From the NCBI RefSeq assembly GCF_001641755.2, contig NZ_LRFG02000002.1:62001-126000 (forward strand): a stretch of DNA of 64,000 nt. The letters run 5' to 3'. How positions within the stretch are numbered: position 1 is the stretch's first letter; each line of letters opens with the position of its first letter. Of the stretch, positions 1 to 10,682 are shown one piece after another. The position numbers and the translations under genes are program-made. The notes beneath the pieces were generated by a model. That model did not search any database. It was not told the DNA's origin and worked only from the letters and a program-made list of their open reading frames with translations. Source of the stretch: Microbulbifer flavimaris. GTDB lineage: Bacteria; Pseudomonadota; Gammaproteobacteria; Pseudomonadales; Cellvibrionaceae.

Positions 1-3000
1 CCGTCCCCCTCGAAAAACACCTCTCCGCGCACCTGATCGAAAGCCATACCGCTCTGGTACAGGTCAGAGAAATCCAGACGCAGGCGACGCGCCCAGGTAT
101 CAAAGTTGAACAGGGACAACAGGCGCAGCAACGCGGAACCGGCGCTGTCCGTGGCGCGCAGGAAGCGCCCATCGCGAATATCGATCTTCAGGTCACCGGT
201 CAGCTGCCGGGGCGTCAGCTGCAGGGGGGAGCCGTCCCAGCGCAGGGCGGTATCGAAGGTGGCCGACTGGCTCTCGATCAGAGGCTCCTGACCCGAGGCC
301 CGCTGGACATCGGCCAGGTTGTCTGCGCTCAGGCGGCCGATGAACTGAGAAGACTCGCGGCCATCGGCATCGCGCATCCACATCAGCTGCGCCCCGAGCC
401 GGTTGGGACCCTCGCCGCGCCCCTCGACGCGCACGCCGCGTGCGGCGCCGATGATATCGCTGACGACGAGGCGCTCCGCAGAGGGGCGCACCCTGAATGA
501 CCAGCGACCATAGTCCTCGTCACCAAACCAGAGGCTGTCGGTACTGAAGTCCATATGCGGGAGCTGGGAGAAATCGAAGCCGGCCAGGGGATCGCGCTTG
601 CCGCCGGCAGCCATTGACTGCTTTGAGTCCTCGCCATTGTTATCCGTCTCGCTGCCAGACACCACTTGCTGCTCGTCTGGCTGCCCCTGCTCGCCTTCAT
701 CGGACCCGGGCAAGCGCAGGTGCTCGAGCTCCACTTCCATCGGCGTTTCCGCCCCGAGCACGCCGCTCAGCTGGCCGGTGGCCATCTCGCTGTCAAAGCT
801 CAGTTGCCAGTCGGCCCCCAGACCCCGCCCGCGGACGTGAATGTGCTCCACAGTCGCCGCACCGAGCATCAGTCGATCGGTACTCAGGTCGAGGCGTACC
901 GGCAGGGGATTCTGGTCTGCAGACGCGGCAGCGCCCTCATGGCCGGTTTCGCTGTCCGCGCTGTAGACTTCGAGCAGCTCGCGCCAGCGGGGAAAATCGA
1001 TACTGGAGAGGTGACCGGTCACGTTGAGCCCGCGCTCGGACGGTAAGGCCGCCTCTGCATTGAGTGCAATCGCGCCACGGTCCAGTGCGCCGCCCACCTG
1101 CCAGAATTGTCCTTTCAGGTGCTCACCGTAATTGAGGTGATAGAGGTTACCATCCGCCCCGATCGGGATTCGAAGGACAAACTCCGAACGCTGTTGGGCC
1201 GGCTTTCCCAGGGGGCTGGGCAGGTTGACCGCGACCCCCGCCAGATCGGAGGTCAACTGAACAACGGCCGAATACGGCAGCTCCCGCGCCGCGGCGGGAA
1301 TCGTTACCAGCGCCCGGTACTCGAAGTCGCCGTTCATCCAGCCAAGCTCCGGCCGACCGCTCCACTGCCGAACGCTGTCGGTCGCCGCGTCGCCGCGGAT
1401 CACCACCTGGGTATCCTGCAGGCCACCCTCTTCGGGGTGGGTAATCTCGGCGCGGAGATCACGGCCCCACAGCTGCCCCTGGAAGGCACTGCCGGCCAAG
1501 CCGGTGTCGCTGTCGTAGCGAACCTCCCCATCGAGGCGCCGAACCTGGAGATCGAGATGCTCCATCAACAGGTCTGCCTGCTGCAACTCGACCTGCACAG
1601 TCTGGCGCGGCGTCAGCGCGGCACCGCCGAGCGGTTGCTGCAGCGTAATGCTGCCGGCAATGGAGCCGTCAAGACGCCAATGATCGAAAGCCGTGCCCAC
1701 CCGGTCCCTCAGCGGGGTTTCCCGCAGCAGCCGCAAGCCATCGGCAGCGGAACCACTGGCCAGGGCGCGGACACCGAGCATGGCACCCTCCCCGGACGGA
1801 TCCGGACTGATGCCAACCTCGATATCCCGGGCCGCGAGATCCCACAAACGTGCACTGGGGGCAGTTACCAGGGTGTGGCGGTCGTCAATTTTCAGGTGTG
1901 CATCGATCTGTCGCGCACGGGGCCAGTCACTGGCGAACAGCAGATCGGCTTCACGGATGTCTGCAGCGAGCTGTAACGTCTGCCGCTCTGGATGCTCCCC
2001 GAGGGCTAAAAGAGCCCTGTTTTCGCCCTCTTTGTAGGCGTAACCACGGTAAATAAATCCAGCCCGGGTCACGCGACCGGGATTTTCCTTGCCAACCGCC
2101 CGCCGCAGCCAGTCCCGCAGTTCATCACTGGCAGTGAAGGGTACCAGTAACCGCTGCGCGGTAACCGGCGCATCCTGAAGCCCCAGTGCCAGCGTGAGCG
2201 CCGCTGCCCGACTGTGCGGCTTGAATGGCAGCTCCAGCAGGAACTGGCCATCGATTTTCCCGAGACTGCCTCGCAGCGCGAGCGGACCGGAGTAGACCTG
2301 CACGGAGTTGTTGTCGCGATCTACCGCCCAGGCCAGGGTGCCGCGAGCCCCATCGAGGGTAAAAGGCTGCTCATAGAGCTTGGGGAAGTGGAGCGTAAAG
2401 CCCTCGGACACATCCAGCTCCACAATGCCACGACCACCGCGCAGTTGCAGATAACCGTCAAGCTGCTGCACTGCCGGGGCCCCCTTGTGGGCGGCGGCAC
2501 TGATGTCATGCAGTTCCGCAGCAAGAGCCACCTGCCCGTCCCCGCCACGTGAGAATTGCAGGCCCTGCAGGCGACCGGACGGGCTGAGCGCTTGCAGCCA
2601 CTCATCAGCGGGACCACGCAACAGCTCCATCCTGCTCAGGATTCCGCTCCAGGTGGCAAGATCGATGGTATCCACAGCGAGCCTGAAACCTTCGCTGGCA
2701 CTGCCCCGCGCCTGGAGGTTAAAAGTGGGGACCGCCAGATCACGCCAACCGATCTGCACCTCCTGCAGAGCCAGACGCCAGCTGTCCCCCGGGAGCCACT
2801 CCCCGGACAGGTCGCCTGAGACCGAGGAAAGCGGTGCCAGGGCTGCCCCGGGGGCATCGGCGGTCGAAGGATCTGCAGACTCCGCGACGGCTTGCCCCTG
2901 GTCACTCTGCGCCAGGTCCAGGTGCCCCCGAAGCTGGTAAGCACTGCTGCTACCATCCAGCCACAGGCTGCCGCGGGCCAGCTTCGGGCCACGCCAATGG

Positions 3001-3821
3001 TAGTGATCTGGCAGCGGGGTAAGCTGTTGCAACAGGTCGACAACATCGGCATCGACCAGCAGTTCATTCAGCTGCAGGTAGCCGCGCAAGTGGAAATTCT
3101 CGCTGTCGCGCGCGTCCCCTCGCCCCTCCAGGATCAGGCGCAGGGTCTCCCGTTCACCGGAGCCCTCCAGGTTATTGTCAGTGTCGGCTGAAGCGCCGGA
3201 ACGGCTGATAAAGGCTTTTCCGATCAGGCGGTGGAAATCGCCACTGTTCTCCAGCAACACTTGCGGCAGTTGGAGCTGTGCCAGCTGGCCATCATCAAGC
3301 CGTATCGAAAAGCTGGCATCGCGAATATGAATCTTGGGTCCGAGCCGAAACAGGCGCGCCGGATCCCCCATTTGCTGGGGCATGGCACTGTCACCGGCCG
3401 GCATGGCCGAATCGGGGAAGCCGTCCAGTTGCCAGCGGCCACGGGCATCGCGGTGAGCACCCGCTTTGAAATCGTGTACCTGCAGGTTCTTCCACACCAG
3501 GTCACGGTTCCAGAGGCTCGCCAGCAGGTCGAGATGGAACAGGCCGTAGCCCATCTGCATCTCACCGTCCTGGCCGAGACGCAACCCCTCCAGCTGCAAC
3601 GCCACCTCGAGCGCCTGCCAGCGCAGCGACAGTCGCTCTACCTGCACCGGCACACCGAGACGGGCGGAGAACCAGGCACTGATCTGCGGCCGGAACTCCT
3701 GCACATGGGGTGAGAGCATGCGACCGGTCTGCACCAGAATCGCGAGGCAGATCACCACCGTAATCACCAGCAGCCAAAACTTGCGCGCCAGCCAGCGCAC
3801 CGCGAGCAGCAACCCGGCCAT
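1..3821 (-). CDS. yhdP: YhdP family envelope protein (AsmA-like/TIGR02099), 3' end cut by window edge
   Basis: Very large inner-membrane anchored protein of the YhdP/AsmA-like group, thought to form a bridge that carries phospholipid to the outer membrane. Translation from 3821 gives one membrane segment at about residues 15-31, followed by a long periplasmic region with repeated beta-rich 'D/G-x-L' stretches. The frame stays open to position 1, giving about 1273 visible codons; E. coli YhdP has 1266 residues, so only a short C-terminus is missing. The start is ATG 3821 or the adjoining GTG 3824, both served by GGAGG about 7-10 nt upstream. It follows rng in the same direction, the usual order. 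Family assignment rests on length, topology and neighbours. Confidence 0.88.
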   Translation of the reverse strand, partial: MAGLLLAVRWLARKFWLLVITVVICLAILVQTGRMLSPHVQEFRPQISAWFSARLGVPVQVERLSLRWQALEVALQLEGLRLGQDGEMQMGYGLFHLDLLASLWNRDLVWKNLQVHDFKAGAHRDARGRWQLDGFPDSAMPAGDSAMPQQMGDPARLFRLGPKIHIRDASFSIRLDDGQLAQLQLPQVLLENSGDFHRLIGKAFISRSGASADTDNNLEGSGERETLRLILEGRGDARDSENFHLRGYLQLNELLVDADVVDLLQQLTPLPDHYHWRGPKLARGSLWLDGSSSAYQLRGHLDLAQSDQGQAVAESADPSTADAPGAALAPLSSVSGDLSGEWLPGDSWRLALQEVQIGWRDLAVPTFNLQARGSASEGFRLAVDTIDLATWSGILSRMELLRGPADEWLQALSPSGRLQGLQFSRGGDGQVALAAELHDISAAAHKGAPAVQQLDGYLQLRGGRGIVELDVSEGFTLHFPKLYEQPFTLDGARGTLAWAVDRDNNSVQVYSGPLALRGSLGKIDGQFLLELPFKPHSRAAALTLALGLQDAPVTAQRLLVPFTASDELRDWLRRAVGKENPGRVTRAGFIYRGYAYKEGENRALLALGEHPERQTLQLAADIREADLLFASDWPRARQIDAHLKIDDRHTLVTAPSARLWDLAARDIEVGISPDPSGEGAMLGVRALASGSAADGLRLLRETPLRDRVGTAFDHWRLDGSIAGSITLQQPLGGAALTPRQTVQVELQQADLLMEHLDLQVRRLDGEVRYDSDTGLAGSAFQGQLWGRDLRAEITHPEEGGLQDTQVVIRGDAATDSVRQWSGRPELGWMNGDFEYRALVTIPAAARELPYSAVVQLTSDLAGVAVNLPSPLGKPAQQRSEFVLRIPIGADGNLYHLNYGEHLKGQFWQVGGALDRGAIALNAEAALPSERGLNVTGHLSSIDFPRWRELLEVYSADSETGHEGAAASADQNPLPVRLDLSTDRLMLGAATVEHIHVRGRGLGADWQLSFDSEMATGQLSGVLGAETPMEVELEHLRLPGSDEGEQGQPDEQQVVSGSETDNNGEDSKQSMAAGGKRDPLAGFDFSQLPHMDFSTDSLWFGDEDYGRWSFRVRPSAERLVVSDIIGAARGVRVEGRGEGPNRLGAQLMWMRDADGRESSQFIGRLSADNLADVQRASGQEPLIESQSATFDTALRWDGSPLQLTPRQLTGDLKIDIRDGRFLRATDSAGSALLRLLSLFNFDTWARRLRLDFSDLYQSGMAFDQVRGEVFFEGD

Positions 3822-3902
3822 CACCGGCGAGCCTCCAGTCCACGCACACGCGTACTCGCGCTGTACCGGGCAGCGCGGAGGCATCGATCAGCGGGGCAGC
3901 GA

Positions 3903-5390
3903 TCAGACCAGAACAATATCGTACTGCTCCTGGTTGTAGATGGGCTCCACCTGGAACTGGATGGGGCGCCCGATGAATTCTTCCAGGTCGGCGACGTTGG
4001 CGGACTCCTCGTCCAGCAGCAGATCAATCACCACCTGGCTGGCGAGCACCATAATCTTCTCACTGTCGTAGGCGCGCGCCTCGCGGATGATCTCACGGAA
4101 TATCTCGTAGCAGACAGTCTCGGCACTTTTCAGCGAACCGCGACCACCGCAGACCGGACAGGGCTCGCAGAGGATCTGCCCCAGTGACTCACGGGTGCGC
4201 TTGCGGGTCATCTCCACCAGCCCGAGCTCGGAGACGCCGGTAATGCTGGTCTTGGCGTGGTCCCGCTCGAGGGTCTTTTCCAGCGTGCGCAGCACCTGAC
4301 GGCGGTGCTCCGGATCCTTCATGTCGATGAAATCGATGATGATGATGCCGCCCAGATTGCGCAGCCGCAGCTGGCGGGCAATGGCAGTCGCAGCCTCGAG
4401 ATTGGTCTTGAAGATCGTCTCTTCGAGGTTCCTGTGACCGACAAACGCACCGGTGTTCACGTCGATGGTGCTCATGGCCTCGGTCTGTTCGACGATCAGG
4501 TAACCGCCAGACTTGAGCGTGACCTTGTTGTGCAGGGCCTTGCGGATCTCCTCCTCTACCCCGTAAAGATCAAACAATGGCCGCTCGCCGGGATAGTGCT
4601 CCAAGCGGTCGGCGATCTCCGGAGCGTATTTGCTGGAAAACTCCGCCGCGCGCCCGTGGGCCTCGCGGGAGTCGATACGAATTTTCTCTGTGTAGGGCCG
4701 TGCCAGGTCGCGCAGGGCGCGCATAAAAAGTGGCAGGTCCTCATAGATGACCGACGGCTGCGGCCGGCTGCGGATACGCTGCTCCAGCTCGTGCCAGAGC
4801 TTGTACAGAAACGGGATATCCCGCAGCAGTTCTTCCTCGCTCACCCCCTCGGCCACGGTGCGCAGGATAAAGCCGCCGTCGCCCTTCTGGCCCTCTTCCG
4901 CCAGCTTGGCACTGGCCTGGTCCACCAGTTCCCGCAGGCGCTCACGCTCGCCCTCGTCCTCGATGCGGTTGGAGATGCCGATATGACGGGTCTGGGGCAT
5001 GTACACCAGGTAGCGGGCGGACACGGACAGGTGCGTGGTCAGCCGCGCGCCTTTACTGCTGATGGGGTCCTTGACCACCTGCACCACCAGTGACTGGCCC
5101 TCGCGCACCAGGGCGCGGATATCCGCCACCTCGGACTCCCGGGACTCCATGCCGTCCTCGTCCAGCGGAGCGATATCGGAAGCGTGGATAAAGCCGGCCC
5201 GTTCCAGGCCGATATCGACGAATGCCGCCTGCATCCCGGGCAGGACACGCACGACCTTGCCCTTGTAAATGTTACCGACGATGCCCCGGCGCGCGCTGCG
5301 CTCCAGGTAGACTTCCTGCAGGACACCGTTCTCCACCAGCGCCACCCGGGTCTCCGTCGGCGCCACATTGATCAACAGCTCTTCGCTCAC
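3903..5390 (-). CDS. rng: Ribonuclease G
   Basis: Endoribonuclease that matures the 5' end of 16S rRNA and takes part in mRNA decay. The protein has 495 aa, near the 489 of E. coli. An S1-like RNA-binding region (residues about 35-125) is followed by the RNase E/G catalytic core with [10 protein letters not shown] and IIIDFIDM, which carry the metal-binding aspartates, and by the zinc-link motif CPVCGGRG. I place the start at GTG 5390 because GGGAGG lies 7 nt upstream and because the product then begins SEELLIN, as in relatives; an in-frame GTG at 5405 would add five residues. The start overlaps the maf stop (GTGA), implying translational coupling. Confidence 0.96.
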   Translation of the reverse strand: MSEELLINVAPTETRVALVENGVLQEVYLERSARRGIVGNIYKGKVVRVLPGMQAAFVDIGLERAGFIHASDIAPLDEDGMESRESEVADIRALVREGQSLVVQVVKDPISSKGARLTTHLSVSARYLVYMPQTRHIGISNRIEDEGERERLRELVDQASAKLAEEGQKGDGGFILRTVAEGVSEEELLRDIPFLYKLWHELEQRIRSRPQPSVIYEDLPLFMRALRDLARPYTEKIRIDSREAHGRAAEFSSKYAPEIADRLEHYPGERPLFDLYGVEEEIRKALHNKVTLKSGGYLIVEQTEAMSTIDVNTGAFVGHRNLEETIFKTNLEAATAIARQLRLRNLGGIIIIDFIDMKDPEHRRQVLRTLEKTLERDHAKTSITGVSELGLVEMTRKRTRESLGQILCEPCPVCGGRGSLKSAETVCYEIFREIIREARAYDSEKIMVLASQVVIDLLLDEESANVADLEEFIGRPIQFQVEPIYNQEQYDIVLV

Positions 5391-6010
5391 TGGTTTCCCT
5401 CCCACTGCCAGTAAGGGATACCCGCTTCCTCGAGCATCGGTACCAGAGTCTCCAGAGGCAGGCCGACCACATTGCTGTAGCTGCCACTGACAGAGGCAAC
5501 CAGCGCCGCGCCGAGCCCCTGGATACCGTAGCCTCCCGCTTTGTCCCGCGGTTCCCCGGTGCGCCAGTAGGCCTCGATCTGGGCCGGCGCCAGCTGACGG
5601 AAGCGAACGCGTGTTTCCACCGTCTGGCCGAGGTGGCAGTCGTTGCCGGCCAGGCAGACTGCCGTCAGCACGGAATGCTCGCTCCCAGAGAGTGCAGACA
5701 TCATGGAGGAAAAATCATCGAAATCACGGGGCTTTTCCAGCACCCGATCTCCGGCCAGTACCAGGGTGTCAGACCCGAGGGACCAGTCTGGATGCGGCGG
5801 CGGGGTACCTTTCCGCAGGGCCAATCCGGCCACCGCTTTCTCCCGGGCCAGGCGGGCCACGTAGGCCTCCGGAGCCTCTCCGGGCAACCGCTCCTCGAGC
5901 ACCGCTGTGGAGCGCTGTACGAAGCGCACACCAATCTGCGCCAGCAGCTGGGCGCGGCGCGGGGAGCCGGAGGCGAGCAGGAGAGGTTTGTCGGCGGCGG
6001 TATTCGGCAC
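5387..6010 (-). CDS. maf: Maf/YhdE-type nucleotide pyrophosphatase
   Basis: Maf-like nucleoside triphosphate pyrophosphatase, probably of the YhdE class acting on dTTP/UTP and modified pyrimidine nucleotides. The 207-aa product shows [10 protein letters not shown] at residues 10-19, the SDTLV catalytic segment with Asp81, [14 protein letters not shown] and [11 protein letters not shown] near the C-terminus, all family signatures. It lies between mreD and rng, the conserved gammaproteobacterial order mreBCD-maf-rng. Its stop overlaps the rng start by four bases. The substrate class is inferred from context and similarity to YhdE. Confidence 0.93.
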   Translation of the reverse strand: MPNTAADKPLLLASGSPRRAQLLAQIGVRFVQRSTAVLEERLPGEAPEAYVARLAREKAVAGLALRKGTPPPHPDWSLGSDTLVLAGDRVLEKPRDFDDFSSMMSALSGSEHSVLTAVCLAGNDCHLGQTVETRVRFRQLAPAQIEAYWRTGEPRDKAGGYGIQGLGAALVASVSGSYSNVVGLPLETLVPMLEEAGIPYWQWEGNQ

Positions 6011-6136
6011 TGCAATCTTTATTGTTGGTGGATCAGCGTCGGATTATAGCGGTATCGGTCGAAAAATGATCGCCCCTTTACCGGACTTAACCCAAAATGT
6101 GACGCGGACACAGGTTGAGTCACGCGCCAGCCCGGG

Positions 6137-6616
6137 TCAGCGTACCTGCAGGCGCCCGGCCATCAGGTTTAACCAGGGGGTCACCCAGGGCCACAGTAGC
6201 GCCGTGGTAATGGCCGGCCACAGAAAGGTCAGCCCCGGCACAGGCTTGCCAGCAAGGTTGTGGACCCAGTTACCCACCACCTGCTGGATACCGACCAGCA
6301 CGAACACCCACAACAGCTGCTGTGCCGGATTGAAGGCGCGCGTGCGCTGATAAGTCAGCAAACTGAAATAGGCCAGCACGGCCAGGGCCAGCGCATGGGT
6401 GCCCAGCGCCGCACCGGTGACTAGATCCTCCGCGAACCCCACCAGCCAGGCGAAACCCACCCCCAGGTTCTGGGGCATGCGGGTGATCCAGAAAATGACC
6501 AGCAGGGCAGTAAAAGAGGGACGAAACCAGAGCCAGTTCTGCGGCAGCGGCATGACCGCCAGCAGCAGCGCCATCACGATCGAGGCGATAATGAACCAGC
6601 GGTTATTCGCTTCCAA
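6137..6616 (-). CDS. mreD: Rod shape-determining protein MreD
   Basis: Integral membrane component of the elongasome that guides lateral wall synthesis with MreB and MreC. It has 159 aa and is almost entirely hydrophobic, with five to six membrane segments and few charged loops, the usual MreD size and topology. The start overlaps the end of mreC by 14 nt, so the two are probably coupled. There is little sequence conservation in this family, so the call relies mainly on position directly after mreC and on topology. Confidence 0.93.
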   Translation of the reverse strand: MEANNRWFIIASIVMALLLAVMPLPQNWLWFRPSFTALLVIFWITRMPQNLGVGFAWLVGFAEDLVTGAALGTHALALAVLAYFSLLTYQRTRAFNPAQQLLWVFVLVGIQQVVGNWVHNLAGKPVPGLTFLWPAITTALLWPWVTPWLNLMAGRLQVR

Positions 6617-7445
6617 GGGCCTGCTCCTCGCCGGACAAGACGGCGAGCACGAAGCGGCTGCGGTTCATGCGCCCGCGGGGCTGCACCTCCGCCTCGGCGA
6701 ATGACCGGCCCGGGTCCCGGGTGACCGACACCACCTCACCCACCGGATAACCCGCCGGGAAGCGACCGCCGAGTCCGGAACTGAGCAGCAAGTCTCCCTC
6801 GCGGATATCACTGGTGTTGGCCAGATGGCGCAGCTTCAAGCGGTACAGGTCACCAGTCCCCTCTGCCACGGCACGTACGCTATTGCGCAACACTTGCACC
6901 GGCAGGGCGTGACTGGCGTCGGTAATCAGCAGCACACGACTGCTGGACCCACCGGCCTCAATCACCTGACCCAGCAGGCCCGCTGCATCCATGATCGGTG
7001 TGCCGGGCACGACGCCGTCATCGCGCCCCTTATCGATCACCAGGACATGCTCCAGCGGATCCGGCGATACACCGATCACCTGGGATACCAGTACCCGCTC
7101 ATCCAGCATCTCGGCGGAATTCATCAACTCCTTGAGCTGGGTGTTCTCCGCCTTGACCGCCGCCAGCAGCTGGCTACGCTGCTCCAACAGCAGGACCTGG
7201 CGCTTCAGACGGCTGTTCTCTTCCAGCAGTTCTTCGCGACTGCGCAACTGATCGCCCGCCCAGCCGGTTACCCGGGCGGGAGCATCGGTCAGCCAGTAGA
7301 AGGGTGTCACCAGTGCAGCAGCGCGCTCACGCAGAGGCTGCAGCCAGTCGGTGTAGAGATTGACCACGATCAATGCGGCCGCCGCAAGCCCCAGCAGGAG
7401 AATGCGGGACTCGGGCGAGGGACCACGGGTAAACAGCGGCTTAAT
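6603..7445 (-). CDS. mreC: Rod shape-determining protein MreC (start codon abnormal)
   Basis: Periplasmic scaffold of the elongasome. The core shows a coiled coil after the membrane anchor (SREELLEENSRLKRQVLLLEQ) and the two-barrel MreC domain. The first conventional start (TTG 7373) would cut the membrane anchor in half. Codons upstream read PIKPLFTRGPSPESR then a hydrophobic stretch, the conserved MreC N-terminus, but no ATG, GTG or TTG precedes them in frame before a TAA at 7458-7460. I give ATT 7445 as a provisional start (280 aa). An ATG at 7458 would fit if the run of five G (7452-7456 as C) were four; it then reads MGFPIKPLF. So this is a rare start, a frameshift or a sequencing error. 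Confidence 0.85.
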   Translation of the reverse strand: MKPLFTRGPSPESRILLLGLAAAALIVVNLYTDWLQPLRERAAALVTPFYWLTDAPARVTGWAGDQLRSREELLEENSRLKRQVLLLEQRSQLLAAVKAENTQLKELMNSAEMLDERVLVSQVIGVSPDPLEHVLVIDKGRDDGVVPGTPIMDAAGLLGQVIEAGGSSSRVLLITDASHALPVQVLRNSVRAVAEGTGDLYRLKLRHLANTSDIREGDLLLSSGLGGRFPAGYPVGEVVSVTRDPGRSFAEAEVQPRGRMNRSRFVLAVLSGEEQALGSE

Positions 7446-7461
7446 GGGAAACCCCCATTAA
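7441..7461 (-). promoter_or_regulatory. Perfect 8-bp hairpin over the mreC start region
   Basis: Arms TTAATGGG (7441-7448) and CCCATTAA (7454-7461) are perfectly complementary around a 5-nt loop. In the mreBCD transcript the stem contains both the out-of-frame AUG and the in-frame AUU that are the candidate mreC starts. It could hide the start site and set the MreB:MreC ratio, or it may be an intercistronic stabiliser. There is no U-tract on either side, so a terminator is unlikely. Confidence 0.6.
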
Positions 7462-7478
7462 CAAATCAGTTTTTATTA

Positions 7479-8887
<1,409 letters not shown>

Positions 8888-9175
8888 ATGGCCGTGGACG
8901 CGCAAACCGTACATCGACTGGCCGAGCTGGCCCGCATCGCCATCTCCGACGAAACCCTCGAGGAAATGAGCGGCCGCCTCGGTGACGTGCTCAAGCTGGT
9001 TGACCAGCTCCAGACCGTCAACACCGAGGGCGTCGCCCCGATGGCCCACCCACTGGACGCCAGCCAGCAGCTCCGCCCCGACCGGGTTACCGAGCAAGAT
9101 TGCCGGGAGGCGATGCTGGCGCTCGCCCCCCAGAGCGAAGACGGGCTCTACCTGGTCCCCAAGGTTATCGACTGA
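8888..9175 (+). CDS. gatC: Asp-tRNA(Asn)/Glu-tRNA(Gln) amidotransferase subunit C
   Basis: Small subunit of GatCAB, which amidates misacylated Asp-tRNA(Asn) or Glu-tRNA(Gln); GatC bridges and stabilises GatA and GatB. The 95-aa product [20 protein letters not shown] shows the family's N-terminal 'V..LA.LARI.' helix and the C-terminal LRPDRV..D and [13 protein letters not shown] 8888 is chosen because GGAG lies about 9 nt upstream and homologues start here; the frame is open further upstream. It is first in gatC-gatA-gatB. Confidence 0.95.
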   Translation: MAVDAQTVHRLAELARIAISDETLEEMSGRLGDVLKLVDQLQTVNTEGVAPMAHPLDASQQLRPDRVTEQDCREAMLALAPQSEDGLYLVPKVID

Positions 9176-9225
9176 GCCCTCAAGCCCCGCTGCCCACTCA
9201 AGAACAGGAACAACCCGGGAAGTTC

Positions 9226-10671
9226 ATGCACCAGCTAACCATTGCCGACATTATCAAAGGGCTGCGCGAACGCCAGTTCTCCAGTACCGAGATCACTCGC
9301 CACCTGCTGGAGCGCATTCAGCAACAGGACGAGCGCTACAACAGCTTTATCACCGTTACCGCCGATGAGGCGCTGCAGCAGGCAGCGGCTGCAGACGAGC
9401 GGCTTGCTGCTGGCGATGCACCCGCAATGTGCGGCGTGCCCATCGCTCACAAGGACATCTTTTGCACCAGCGGCGTTCGCACCAGCTGCGGCTCCCGCAT
9501 GCTGGACAATTTTGTCCCCCCCTATGACGCGGCGGTAGTGGAGAGCTTCGAGCGTGCCGGCGCAGTGAGCCTGGGCAAGACGAATATGGACGAGTTCGCC
9601 ATGGGCTCGTCCAATGAGACCAGCTTCTACGGCCCGGTGAAGAATCCCTGGGATACCAACCGTGTGCCCGGCGGTTCTTCGGGCGGCTCGGCAGCCGCCG
9701 TGGCCGCCCAGCTGTGCCCAGGCGCAACCGCCACAGACACCGGCGGTTCAATTCGCCAGCCCGCCGCGCTGACCAATACCACCGGTATCAAACCCACTTA
9801 CGGGCGCGTGTCCCGCTGGGGCATGATTGCCTTCGCCTCCAGCCTGGACCAGGGCGGCCCCATTGCCCGTTCAGCGGAGGATGCAGCGCTGATGCTGTCG
9901 GTGATGGCCGATAGCGACCCCCGGGATTCCACCAACCTGCAGCGCCCGAGCGATGACTTCACCCGGGACCTCGACCAGTCCATTCAAGGCCTGCGCATCG
10001 GCGTACCGAGGGAATATCTGGCCGAGGGTTTGAACAGCGACACCGATGAGCGCGTGCAGGAAGCGCTGCGCGAGTATGAAAAGCTGGGCGCGGAGCTGGT
10101 GGAGATCAGCCTGCCCCATACCCAACTGGCAGTGCCAGCGTATTATGTCATCGCCCCGGCAGAGGCCTCGGCCAATCTGTCCCGCTTCGATGGCGTGCGT
10201 TACGGACACCGCTGTGAAAACCCGGCCGACCTGCGCGACCTCTACATGCGTTCGCGGGGTGAGGGTTTCGGGGAAGAGGTTCAGCGCCGCATCCTTGTCG
10301 GCACTTACGCCCTTTCCGCGGGCTATTACGATGCCTACTACAACAAGGCCCAGCAGGTGCGTCGCCTGATCAAGCAGGACTTCGTCAAAGCTTTCGAGCA
10401 AGTGGACGTCATCATGGGGCCGACAGCACCCTCCCCTGCTTTCAAGCTGGGAGAAAAGCGGGCGGATCCGGTCAGCATGTATCTTGAAGACATTTACACC
10501 ATCGCCGTCAACCTGGCCGGCCTGCCGGCAATGTCGCTGCCCTGCGGCACCGTGGATGGCCTGCCGGTGGGCCTGCAGATCATCGGCAACTATCTCGACG
10601 AGGCGCGCATGCTCAACGTTGCGCACCAGTACCAGCAGGCCACCGACTGGCACAAAGCCAGCGCAGTCTAG
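9226..10671 (+). CDS. gatA: Asp-tRNA(Asn)/Glu-tRNA(Gln) amidotransferase subunit A
   Basis: Glutaminase subunit of GatCAB: it releases ammonia from glutamine and channels it to GatB. The 481-aa amidase-signature protein has the Ser-cisSer-Lys triad: Lys76 (VPIAHKDIF), the GGSSGGSA segment with Ser151 and the DTGGSIRQP segment with Ser175. These sit three residues before the Staphylococcus aureus positions. ATG 9226 is used since the product then begins MHQLTIADI like homologues, with GGGAAG just upstream; an in-frame ATG at 9100 lies inside gatC and is discarded. The spacing to gatC is 50 bp and to gatB 11 bp. Confidence 0.97.
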   Translation: MHQLTIADIIKGLRERQFSSTEITRHLLERIQQQDERYNSFITVTADEALQQAAAADERLAAGDAPAMCGVPIAHKDIFCTSGVRTSCGSRMLDNFVPPYDAAVVESFERAGAVSLGKTNMDEFAMGSSNETSFYGPVKNPWDTNRVPGGSSGGSAAAVAAQLCPGATATDTGGSIRQPAALTNTTGIKPTYGRVSRWGMIAFASSLDQGGPIARSAEDAALMLSVMADSDPRDSTNLQRPSDDFTRDLDQSIQGLRIGVPREYLAEGLNSDTDERVQEALREYEKLGAELVEISLPHTQLAVPAYYVIAPAEASANLSRFDGVRYGHRCENPADLRDLYMRSRGEGFGEEVQRRILVGTYALSAGYYDAYYNKAQQVRRLIKQDFVKAFEQVDVIMGPTAPSPAFKLGEKRADPVSMYLEDIYTIAVNLAGLPAMSLPCGTVDGLPVGLQIIGNYLDEARMLNVAHQYQQATDWHKASAV

Positions 10672-10682
10672 GAGGCGATCAC

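Noticed and set aside
1107-1976. Long plus-strand open frame opposite yhdP (289 codons)
   Set aside because: It runs in register with the yhdP codons on the other strand, has GC-driven composition and no recognisable motif, while the minus frame encodes a continuous YhdP-like protein.
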